Virus record (IMG/VR): IMGVR_UViG_3300025000_000078
Location: 1 to 64,000 of that record
DNA length: 64,000 bases
Reading direction: 5' to 3' (one strand)
Source of the DNA: a virus
This document shows, piece after piece, positions 54,614-62,026 of the stretch. Both the position numbers and the translations under genes were made by a program. Each line of letters opens with the position of its first letter. The first letter of the stretch is position 1. Under the pieces are notes generated by a model, which had not been told where the DNA came from, ran no database searches, and saw only the letters and a list, made by a program, of their open reading frames with translations.

Positions 54614-54949
54614 ATGCCCCCAATACTTAAACAAATAGGGGTTTTACAAAATATTAATGCTAGTTTAATTGATATTTTAAAAGCATTTGTTTTTGCTGGT
54701 ATTGATGTAAAAGAACACAACCCTAATACTAATTATATGAAAGGTGATTTAATTATTAAAATAAATTCATCAACATTAAAATATGAAGTACTACAGTGTA
54801 AAAATGATAACATTATAGGTGAATTTAATACTATTAATTGGGGTATAGCAGATGTTAATCATAATCTTTCTATAAATAATATTGCTGTTCTTTCAAATGA
54901 ACAACCTACTGATGAAAATAATCAAATTTGGTTCCAACCACTTGTTTAA
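54614..54949 (+). CDS. Tail-module protein (111 aa), unassigned
   Basis: Contains YMKGDLIIKINSSTLKYEVL and ends with NEQPTDENNQIWFQPLV, typical of small fibre-related proteins. ATG after AAAAGGAG. Follows the 207-aa gene closely; a long hairpin follows it. Confidence 0.58.
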   Translation: MPPILKQIGVLQNINASLIDILKAFVFAGIDVKEHNPNTNYMKGDLIIKINSSTLKYEVLQCKNDNIIGEFNTINWGIADVNHNLSINNIAVLSNEQPTDENNQIWFQPLV

Positions 54950-54968
54950 AGAATAAAATAATTTGAAA

Positions 54969-55010
54969 ATATAAAGACTGTTGTTAATAAATTAACAACA
55001 GTCTTTATAT
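54969..55010 (+). terminator. Terminator of tail-protein unit
   Basis: A perfect 20-bp stem with a 2-nt loop followed by TATATTTTTT on the plus strand, just after the stop at 54949. The longest hairpin in the window. Confidence 0.8.
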
Positions 55011-55081
55011 TATATTTTTTATATACTAATTAAAAACAATTATATAATAAATTTATTAACAAGGGGGTATTGAATTAAATT

Positions 55082-55615
55082 ATGTTTAATTTTTTTAAAA
55101 AAGAGCCATGTGACCTAATGGAACATATATTTTTTTATAACATTAACTATTGGGTTAATATTGGTATTGACAAAATTCCCATTACCAATCCTATAAAAAA
55201 AAGAGTCGTTAGTAAATTTTTAAAAATTAAATTTTTATCATATGATAGACATCTAAAGCATTTTATTAATAATAAAATAGGTAATAATACAAGAGAGTGT
55301 GATATAGTTGAAATGCAAAATTTATTGATTGAAATCGTCAAAGATTATGAAGATGAAATTAAAAAGAAAGGTATCCCTGAAATATTTATAGAAAAATTTA
55401 AAAAACTTCATGAAAGTAATCTCCAGATAATATTTGATGCAATTGGTTCTATTTGTACAAGTAAATTTTATGATTCATTACAAGAAAAAATGGCAGCTAT
55501 ATTAGATGTATTATTATTTTCATTTAGGGTTACGTTTACAGATGTTGAACAAACTATTAATGAATTAAATGGGGAAATAGAAAGTGTATTAAAAGGTTCT
55601 ATTTTTGATATTTAA
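55082..55615 (+). CDS. Hypothetical protein (177 aa)
   Basis: Not recognised. Helical, basic N-terminus with KKRVVSKFLKIKFLSYDRHL. It is 22 nt before the membrane protein gene, so the two could work together, for example in lysis. The AAGGGGG site is rather far (14 nt) from the ATG. Confidence 0.55.
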   Translation: MFNFFKKEPCDLMEHIFFYNINYWVNIGIDKIPITNPIKKRVVSKFLKIKFLSYDRHLKHFINNKIGNNTRECDIVEMQNLLIEIVKDYEDEIKKKGIPEIFIEKFKKLHESNLQIIFDAIGSICTSKFYDSLQEKMAAILDVLLFSFRVTFTDVEQTINELNGEIESVLKGSIFDI

Positions 55616-55637
55616 AAATTAAACCTTGGAGGTTTTT

Positions 55638-56135
55638 ATGGAAAATTTTAGTATTGATGTATTTTTACAGTATGGAGTTCTTGGGATTATAGCTTGGGTT
55701 TTTCTACAAATGGTTAGTAAACTTTTTAACTCCCAATTAGAACAATTTAAAATGTTACTTGATACTATAATTGAAAAAAATGATAAACCAGTAAAAGACA
55801 TTGAAGACAGTATTTCATTAATACAACAGATGATGAATAATCATCAAAAATACCTAATGGAAAATATACATAATTTGACAGATAAGATTAATAGTTCTAT
55901 AAATGAAAAAGACGATATTTGGAAATTATTTATGAATCATGAACAACAAACAATACAACATACACAAGATATCAATGAACGTTTAAATGAATTTAGAATA
56001 CTTTTAAGTAATATTGAAAAAAGATATAATAATAAAATATCATGTGAAAAGTTAGAATTTTTATTAACTGAAAAAACATCATTAACACAATCTAACATAA
56101 GAGATATAATTGATAATGTTAAAAATAATGAATAA
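55638..56135 (+). CDS. Membrane-anchored coiled-coil protein (holin-like candidate, 165 aa)
   Basis: Starts MENFSIDVFLQYGVLGIIAW with one N-terminal membrane segment (about 8-28). This is followed by a long coiled coil (about 30-120) rich in Asn and Gln. One-TM plus coiled-coil proteins near an endolysin may be holins or spanin-like factors, but no clear family match. ATG at 55638 after GGAGG; a longer frame would begin at 55626. Confidence 0.55.
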   Translation: MENFSIDVFLQYGVLGIIAWVFLQMVSKLFNSQLEQFKMLLDTIIEKNDKPVKDIEDSISLIQQMMNNHQKYLMENIHNLTDKINSSINEKDDIWKLFMNHEQQTIQHTQDINERLNEFRILLSNIEKRYNNKISCEKLEFLLTEKTSLTQSNIRDIIDNVKNNE

Positions 56136-56136
56136 A

Positions 56137-56178
56137 AAAATATGATAAGATGGATAAAATACCATCTTATCATATTTT
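56137..56178. terminator. Bidirectional hairpin terminator
   Basis: A perfect 17-bp stem (AAAATATGATAAGATGG and complement) between convergent stops of the membrane protein and the Cys-motif gene. Confidence 0.78.
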
Positions 56179-56435
56179 TATTTTTTAATTAAAATGAGCC
56201 TATTATTTAAAAGTGATTTTTCTTTACAATTTTCAAGATTGTATTGAGTTACAACTAAACTAGTTTTATCTAATAAATGTTGTATTTCATTTGATATATT
56301 TTCATCTGGTATCTCTTTATAATCTAGTGATTTCATACATAAATCATAAATCCTACATTCTTCAGGATGACAACTTTCATCCCATATTAAACAACTTGAC
56401 ATAATAGCTTGTCTTAATTGACCATTTGTAATCAA
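56178..56435 (-). CDS. Small four-cysteine protein (85 aa), relative of the 87-aa gene
   Basis: Residues about 14-33 read SCLIWDESCHPEECRIYDLC, with the same C-x6-C-x4-C-x5-C spacing and CxIYxLC end as the protein at 25987-26250; outside this motif they differ. Probably a zinc-binding or disulphide module. ATG after GGAGG. Confidence 0.65.
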   Translation of the reverse strand: MITNGQLRQAIMSSCLIWDESCHPEECRIYDLCMKSLDYKEIPDENISNEIQHLLDKTSLVVTQYNLENCKEKSLLNNRLILIKK

Positions 56436-56465
56436 TTAAACATACCTCCTCTCTTTTATGTAATT

Positions 56466-56672
56466 TTAGTATTTTGAATAAAAATCATTTTTATCCCAAT
56501 ATTTAATAATATCATCTCGATTGTATATTTTTTCACCATCGATTATTTCATAAACATAAGACGTATTATTTTCACTTTCAAAATAAGCTGTTAACATTGC
56601 TTGATTTAAATTGTCACTCTCTATTTCACCTTTAACATAATATCTTTTATATTTAATAGTTATTTTTTTCAT
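56466..56672 (-). CDS. Hypothetical small protein (68 aa)
   Basis: A small basic protein (MKKITIKYKRYYVKGEIES) with a mixed beta appearance. ATG at 56672; the GTG at 56681 is part of the AGGGGTG ribosome site. No motif recognised. Confidence 0.6.
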   Translation of the reverse strand: MKKITIKYKRYYVKGEIESDNLNQAMLTAYFESENNTSYVYEIIDGEKIYNRDDIIKYWDKNDFYSKY

Positions 56673-56704
56673 AAAAATCACCCCTATAAAAATATTTACT
56701 TTAA

Positions 56705-56979
56705 TTATTTAATACTAGAAATCCATGCCATACTGGAACTTGCTTCTTTAGTATCCCACTCATATCTTACTATAATTATAGAAGTCTTAGTCTTAATTAT
56801 ATAAATTTCAGTATAAAATTCCCAGTATAAATATTCATTAAATCCCTGTTTTTCTTTATGTTTAGTTACTGATAAAACTTCTAAAGGAACATGATTATAT
56901 CTATTTAGAAGTTCTTTTACTTTAGTTGGTAAAAAGTATATTCTTATTTTTTTATATAAATCTTTTAAAAACTTACCAT
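56705..56979 (-). CDS. Hypothetical protein (about 90 aa), start unclear or frameshifted
   Basis: The frame ending at TAA 56705 codes ...FLKDLYKKIRIYFLPTKVKE, LLNRYNHVPLEVLSVTKHKE and ...EYLYWEFYTEIYIIKTKTS, a normal-looking basic protein. No ATG, GTG or TTG opens it. An ATG at 56979 follows AAAGGAGG, but its frame stops after four codons (MVSF) in a TTTTT run at about 56967-56971. One extra T would join the two frames. So this is a frameshifted gene, a programmed-slippage gene or one using a non-standard start. It fills the gap between two genes. Confidence 0.5.
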
Positions 56980-56982
56980 TTT

Positions 56983-57342
56983 CTAATATTCCTCCTTTAA
57001 ATGTGGATATTCAATATCAAATACATCTTTATTATACAAATCCTTTTTAGCACAATCTTTACAAAAAGGATACTCTTTTTTAGTAACCTTATGTATTAAT
57101 CTTATATCAGTCGCAACTTTACATACAACACATTCTTCAAATAACAAAATATTTTTACTTTCTATTTTTGTTATATCAATTTCTTCCCGACAAGTAAAAT
57201 ATTTAGTATCAAATAAACTAATATGTTTCTCTTTCCCATTTATTAATTTCATACTTAGAATGTGATTAGGTGAATTAAATTCAGTTACTAAAAATGTTTG
57301 TATTAAACCATTTTTCCAATAAATCGTTAACATTTTTCTCAT
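56983..57342 (-). CDS. Zinc-ribbon-like protein (119 aa)
   Basis: A four-cysteine zinc site: CVVCKVATDIRLIH, then FCKDCAKKDLY (CxxC...CxxC) near residues 72-100. The N-terminal part is beta-rich. Possibly a nucleic-acid or protein-binding accessory factor. ATG after AGGAGAAA, 15 nt downstream of the polyphosphate kinase gene, so probably co-transcribed. Confidence 0.62.
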   Translation of the reverse strand: MRKMLTIYWKNGLIQTFLVTEFNSPNHILSMKLINGKEKHISLFDTKYFTCREEIDITKIESKNILLFEECVVCKVATDIRLIHKVTKKEYPFCKDCAKKDLYNKDVFDIEYPHLKEEY

Positions 57343-57357
57343 AATTATTTTCTCCTA

Positions 57358-59484
57358 TTATTTCTTAGTATGTTTTAATGACATCTTAGGAATTGTTCTT
57401 AACTTATAATTTTTAACTGCTTCTTCCATAAAATAATTATGGATATTAAACCCGTTATTTACATTATTCTTCAATAAAGAATATTTCCCTTCTTTATCCA
57501 TAATATATGTATTTATATTATCTTTAAAATAATATGTTAATATAGATAAAGCCTTTATTTTTATGTTTTCTTCCTCTAAAGGAATTAAAATTTCTACTCT
57601 TCTATCTAAATTTCTAGTAAGTAAATCAGCACTTGACATATAAATACCTGTATTATGAAAATAATACATACGACTATGTTCTAAATATCTACCTATTATA
57701 CTTCTAATAGTTATATTCTTATTAATAGGTTTCATAGAACAAATTCCTCTACAAATAATATTAATCTTTACTCCATTCTCAGATGCAAAATATAATTTCT
57801 TTATTATATCTTTGTCAGATAAGGAATTTAATTTTAATGTAATACATGTTTTCTTTTTATTTTTAGCTTGTTTAATTTCATTATCTATCAAGTTATGTAT
57901 TTGTTTTCTTAAATTATACGGAGCAAAATATAATTTATTAACTGATGTAGAAGGTTCTGAAAACCCTGATAATATATTAAAAATATATAACAAATCTTCA
58001 CCTATTTTTTGACTAGAAGTAAAATATGATAAATCTGTATAAATTTTACATGTTCTATCATTATAATTACCTGTACCTAAATGAGAATATATTTTTAAAC
58101 CTTTTTTAGTTCTTTTAACAACAACTATAAACTTACAGTGAGTCTTCAATTCGTCTATACCATAAATTAATCTACACCCAGCTAATTTTAATTTCTCTAT
58201 TAGTGATATATTTCTATCCTCATCAAATCTAGCTTTTATTTCTAATAATACACTAACTTGTTTACCATTTTTAGATGCTTTACATAATGCTTCAACTATA
58301 GGTGAATCTATTGATGAAACTCTATATAAAGTTTGTTTAATAGCAACGATATTATCATCAATAGAAGCATGTTCAATAAATTTTACTATTGGATCAAAAC
58401 TTTCATATGGGTGGTGTAATAAAATATCATTACTATCAATAGCTGTAAACATATCGTGTTCACCTATTAATTCTTGTGGATATTGAGATTTAAATTCATC
58501 ATATTGTAAAATCTGATTTTTAATTGGCATATCTATAAGAAATGAATAGTCTAATATGTTTTCACTTTTAAATAAATGACTTTTATTTACTCTAAACATT
58601 TTTACTAATATTTTTATCACTTGTTTAGATAAATTGTTTGTTACTTCCATAAATACTGGCTCACTATTATATTCTCTTAATAAAAGAGTTGATTTCATTC
58701 TATCCACAATATAAATATCTCTATCATGTTCCATTTCAATATTAGCTTCTTTTAGAATCCTCATACATCCTTTATTCAAAATATTTTTATTAACAAATAT
58801 TTTATTTAAAAATGTAAAAATAATATCTTCAAGAAGTATATATTTATCACATTCATCATCATTTTCAACTTTATACAATCTTTCAAGATGTTCTATTGGT
58901 ATTATAGAAATAACTTGAAGATTTGTATTATATTTATCTTCTAATGATACAATTATATTTAGTTGTTTAGATTTAATTGGAGGAAATTCTTTAGTTGTAT
59001 CATATGACATTGGTGTTAAAAGAGGATATATGTTTTTATTAAATAAATTTTCTATATACTCTTTCTCCTTCTTTGTTAAGTTATCATATTTACAAATATG
59101 GATATTATTTTTATTTATATTTTTTAATAAATCTTTATAAGTAATATTTTGTAATACTTGATAATCCTTTATAACATCTAGAACTTTTTCATACTCTTTT
59201 TCATGACTTAATCCAGATATGTCATTATTTTTTTCATTAATAAGATTATTAATTAAAGATGAGAATCGGACCATAATAAAGTCATCTAAATTACTAGAAG
59301 ATATACCTAAAAACTTTAATCTTTCTAATAACGGTATTTCATTTCTAATACTTTGGTGTAAAACTCTTTTGTTAAAATCTAACCAACTTAATTCTCTATT
59401 AATATAAAAATTAGGTTTATTGAAAGAATTGAATTGTTTTATTTCATTATTTAAAAAGGTTGTAAAATTATTATAAATATTCAA
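57358..59484 (-). CDS. ppk1: Polyphosphate kinase (Ppk1)
   Basis: Makes polyphosphate from ATP, reversibly. Full length at 708 residues (bacterial Ppk1 about 690). N-terminal RELSWLDFNKRVL at 31-43 and SSSNLDDFIMVR near 63. Catalytic core: HHPYESFDPIVKFI near 357; LKTHCK with His449, aligning with the phosphorylated His435 of E. coli; HLGTGNYN at 468-475; ICRGICSMKP near 578; LEHSRMYYF with His603, aligning with E. coli His592; and SSADLLTRNLDRRVE near 618. Both key histidines are intact. Base composition matches its neighbours. TTG start after AGGAGG; own promoter-like motif and followed by a zinc-ribbon gene. Confidence 0.95.
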   Translation of the reverse strand: MNIYNNFTTFLNNEIKQFNSFNKPNFYINRELSWLDFNKRVLHQSIRNEIPLLERLKFLGISSSNLDDFIMVRFSSLINNLINEKNNDISGLSHEKEYEKVLDVIKDYQVLQNITYKDLLKNINKNNIHICKYDNLTKKEKEYIENLFNKNIYPLLTPMSYDTTKEFPPIKSKQLNIIVSLEDKYNTNLQVISIIPIEHLERLYKVENDDECDKYILLEDIIFTFLNKIFVNKNILNKGCMRILKEANIEMEHDRDIYIVDRMKSTLLLREYNSEPVFMEVTNNLSKQVIKILVKMFRVNKSHLFKSENILDYSFLIDMPIKNQILQYDEFKSQYPQELIGEHDMFTAIDSNDILLHHPYESFDPIVKFIEHASIDDNIVAIKQTLYRVSSIDSPIVEALCKASKNGKQVSVLLEIKARFDEDRNISLIEKLKLAGCRLIYGIDELKTHCKFIVVVKRTKKGLKIYSHLGTGNYNDRTCKIYTDLSYFTSSQKIGEDLLYIFNILSGFSEPSTSVNKLYFAPYNLRKQIHNLIDNEIKQAKNKKKTCITLKLNSLSDKDIIKKLYFASENGVKINIICRGICSMKPINKNITIRSIIGRYLEHSRMYYFHNTGIYMSSADLLTRNLDRRVEILIPLEEENIKIKALSILTYYFKDNINTYIMDKEGKYSLLKNNVNNGFNIHNYFMEEAVKNYKLRTIPKMSLKHTKK

Positions 59485-59532
59485 ATTAATTACCTCCTAA
59501 TAATTTTATTTATATATTAATACTTCATTGTT

Positions 59533-59542
59533 ATAATATATA
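59533..59542 (-). promoter_or_regulatory. Candidate phage promoter motif upstream of ppk1
   Basis: TATATATTAT on the minus strand, 49 nt before the TTG start at 59484, and just downstream of the terminator of the previous unit. Confidence 0.5.
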
Positions 59543-59546
59543 AATA

Positions 59547-59580
59547 AAAAGAAGATAACTAATATTAGTTATCTTCTTTT
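59547..59580 (-). terminator. Terminator after 125-aa gene
   Basis: A perfect 15-bp stem (AAAAGAAGATAACTA and complement) with a four-base loop following the stop at 59598. Confidence 0.75.
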
Positions 59581-59597
59581 ATAAAATAATCATTTAA

Positions 59598-59975
59598 CTA
59601 TTTTTTATGTATTTCTAGTATGTGGCACCATTTAAAAAATCTATCACCATAATTTGTTGATATATTTACACCTCTCCAAGTAATAGCTTTTACAATACCA
59701 TGACTTAAAATATTATTATATTTATAAATAATTATGTCACCTAAATTTACTTTTTTTCGAATTAAATCACCTCCTCGATCCGTAATATAATCACAATAAA
59801 TGTTTTTAATTATTTCATATTCTGCATATTTTATTAAATCTATTTTGTCTTCTTTTAAATTAATATAAAATTGTTTTGGTATACTTAAATGTGTTTTCTC
59901 ATTAACTTTAACTTTTTCAATCAAATCAGTAAATTTTTCACCATATACAACTTCTATTAATATCAATATAAACAT
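59598..59975 (-). CDS. Hypothetical protein (about 122-125 aa)
   Basis: Not recognised. Beta-rich C-terminal half (VNLGDIIIYKYNNILSHGIV) that resembles an SH3-like barrel. The AAGGGGG site touches the ATG at 59975; the in-frame TTG at 59966 is better spaced and may be the real start. Confidence 0.55.
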   Translation of the reverse strand: MFILILIEVVYGEKFTDLIEKVKVNEKTHLSIPKQFYINLKEDKIDLIKYAEYEIIKNIYCDYITDRGGDLIRKKVNLGDIIIYKYNNILSHGIVKAITWRGVNISTNYGDRFFKWCHILEIHKK

Positions 59976-60020
59976 CCCCCTTATACAAAATTAATCTATT
60001 GTATATAATCAAATAAATTT

Positions 60021-61265
60021 CTAGTTTTCTTCATTAAATCCATATACATCAAACATTAATGTATTTATATACAAGACATTTACATATATTATTAATCTAT
60101 ATGTTGAATATATATTAACATTTTTTGTTATTAAAATCAATGTATTAAAATCAATATCATATTCCCCTATATCTTTATTTAACATTTTATTATCCATCAT
60201 AACAGAAAACTTTAATATTGTTTCTAATGGAACTCCATGGGTTAAACAATATTCAATAGATGTTAATATACTTTTATTTAATACTTGTTTTATATCCATT
60301 AAATCTGGTTGAATATCACTCTCAACTTTATACAAAGGATATGCATATAGAGTCCATCCAGTAGGAATTTGTTCAGTAAATAAATTACTAATTGTAAACA
60401 TAGGTATTATTTGATTTTTATTATCAATTATGGACATATCTGTTTGAGTTATAACTCCTGAACTTTGTGTTACATAGTAATACAATCCTGCACCATTAAA
60501 TTCTGTTGAAATTGTAAATGTTGTTGCATAAGAATCTGAAACCATTCCTTTTTTACTTCCATCATCAATAGTTAAACTAGAAAAAGTTGTATCTATATTA
60601 ACAGGATAAAATCTAAAAAATTCATCATTAGATGAAGCATTTTTTACTTTATATGTCACTGGAAATATAGACACTCCGTTCATATAATCTAAAAAAGTTT
60701 TAACACTTCCATCTGGAGTATATAGTTCAATTCCTATATCTTTAGCTAAAAGTTCCATAAGACCTCTAGGAATATAACTTTCTAAACATGTTTCTAAAAA
60801 AAATGGTTTATCTTGTCTTATCCTATTTTTTAAATAATTAGCTTGATTCAATTGTTGTATCTGTGTATCTGTTATTATTGTTACATCAAAATACATTTTT
60901 ATACGATTTAATAAATACTTTATATACACACCTTTTTTTCTATCTTCAATAAATGGTTGTAAATTACTAAAATCAATATCAAAAAAATTATCTGTAATTC
61001 TAGTAGTTAAGTATGTTCCGTAAAGAAATGTATCACTATCATCTAATTCTATTCTTGGTTTAATTATTAATATAGGTTTATTCTTTTTTATAAATTCTTT
61101 ATTTGAATTTTGAAATATATTAAATTGTTTATAAGCTATAGATGAACTAATATGAATTGTTTTAAAATAATTTGGAGTAAATAAACTTCTAACAAACTCT
61201 GTCATAAAAGAAGTAATATTACCAAAAGTGTGCGCTAATGATGTTTGAGCCATAGCGTATTCCAT
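60021..61265 (-). CDS. Virion structural-type protein (414 aa), unassigned
   Basis: Not recognised by motif. 414 residues with a helical N-terminus (FMTEFVRSLFTPNYF) followed by a beta-rich body (TFTISTEFNGAGLYYYVTQS). No membrane segment. Length and composition resemble jumbo-phage virion proteins. ATG after AAATGGGG. Confidence 0.55.
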   Translation of the reverse strand: MEYAMAQTSLAHTFGNITSFMTEFVRSLFTPNYFKTIHISSSIAYKQFNIFQNSNKEFIKKNKPILIIKPRIELDDSDTFLYGTYLTTRITDNFFDIDFSNLQPFIEDRKKGVYIKYLLNRIKMYFDVTIITDTQIQQLNQANYLKNRIRQDKPFFLETCLESYIPRGLMELLAKDIGIELYTPDGSVKTFLDYMNGVSIFPVTYKVKNASSNDEFFRFYPVNIDTTFSSLTIDDGSKKGMVSDSYATTFTISTEFNGAGLYYYVTQSSGVITQTDMSIIDNKNQIIPMFTISNLFTEQIPTGWTLYAYPLYKVESDIQPDLMDIKQVLNKSILTSIEYCLTHGVPLETILKFSVMMDNKMLNKDIGEYDIDFNTLILITKNVNIYSTYRLIIYVNVLYINTLMFDVYGFNEEN

Positions 61266-61327
61266 AAATTAACCCCATTTCTTTATAATATATTAACTGA
61301 TTGTTTTTGATAAAAATTAAATGAAAA

Positions 61328-61359
61328 AAATAAAGGTGAAATAAATCTCACCTTTATTT
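61328..61359 (-). terminator. Terminator after 125-137-aa gene
   Basis: A perfect 12-bp stem (AAATAAAGGTGA and complement) with T-run on minus-strand exit, overlapping the stop at 61358. Confidence 0.72.
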
Positions 61360-61771
61360 ATCTCAAATTTTTAATATTAAAGTTTTTCTTAATATAATCG
61401 ACTTCTGGTGAAGGTTGGAATTCCCCTTTAGGGATATATATTGCTATCATATCTCTACCATTTGGGTCCTTAGAAGAAATAGTAACAACATACTTCATAT
61501 TAACATCAAAGTTTGTTTTACCATCCTTCTTATAAATAATACTACCGTTTTTGGGTATGATTAATGTTACTTTGTCCCTAACTAATAGATACTTATTAAA
61601 TCTCATAGGGTCATTAGTAACTCTAATTAAATACTGATTATCTATATCAATATTGTTGATTACATGCTCTAATTCATCCTTACTTAATTCGGGTGCCCTT
61701 TTCCCGATTATTCCAATCAGTCGGGCGACCCTCACCTCCAGTCGAATCTTCCTAAAGTATCCTCGCTTTAT
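61358..61771 (-). CDS. Hypothetical protein (125-137 aa), possible ATA start
   Basis: Not recognised. GTG at 61735 gives 125 residues but sits inside a GGAGGTGAG sequence with no separate ribosome site. The frame stays open upstream, where AAGGAGGAG lies eight bases before an in-frame ATA at 61771 (PIKRGYFRKIRLEVRVAR around it); no NTG is available there. Either the GTG or this ATA is the start. Locally GC-richer than its neighbours near the 5' end. A candidate promoter lies 40-76 nt upstream. Confidence 0.55.
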   Translation of the reverse strand: MKRGYFRKIRLEVRVARLIGIIGKRAPELSKDELEHVINNIDIDNQYLIRVTNDPMRFNKYLLVRDKVTLIIPKNGSIIYKKDGKTNFDVNMKYVVTISSKDPNGRDMIAIYIPKGEFQPSPEVDYIKKNFNIKNLR

Positions 61772-61810
61772 TGGTATCTCCTCCTTAAATTTTTCTTACT
61801 TATTACGCAA

Positions 61811-61820
61811 ATAATATATA
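61811..61820 (-). promoter_or_regulatory. Candidate phage promoter motif
   Basis: TATATATTAT on the minus strand, between the RNAP beta-prime gene and the 125-aa gene, 40 nt before the ATA at 61771. Confidence 0.45.
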
Positions 61821-61846
61821 AATATAATGTTAGAATATACGATTTT

Positions 61847-62026
61847 TTAGATATTATTAAATTCATATAGACCAATGATTTGATCTTTTAATAGATTAAA
61901 GTCATCATTAAATAAACCATCATTTCTAGAAATAAACATGGATGTCACTGGGTTAAATGTCTTATTGAAGGCTTTTATATGTTTTTTAGACTTCAAGGAT
62001 ATGATATTTAGGATATCTCCGTCAAA
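61847..62026 (-). CDS. RNA polymerase beta-prime N-terminal half, last exon
   Basis: 59 residues starting FDGDILNIISLKSKK and ending LKDQIIGLYEFNNI. With the previous exon (...LNAD) it forms LNADFDGDILN, the beta-prime catalytic motif NADFDGD whose three Asp bind the active-site Mg2+. IIGLYEF matches the following 'P.QD.vlGlYylt'. The protein then ends, as expected if beta-prime is split here in two polypeptides, as in phiKZ/AR9-like phages. No C-half gene is in this window. Confidence 0.9.
   Translation of the reverse strand, partial: FDGDILNIISLKSKKHIKAFNKTFNPVTSMFISRNDGLFNDDFNLLKDQIIGLYEFNNI

Noticed and set aside
55147-55341. Minus-strand hydrophobic frame that could be a holin
   Set aside because: Antisense to the 177-aa gene, without ribosome site; hydrophobicity comes from reversed AT-rich codons.
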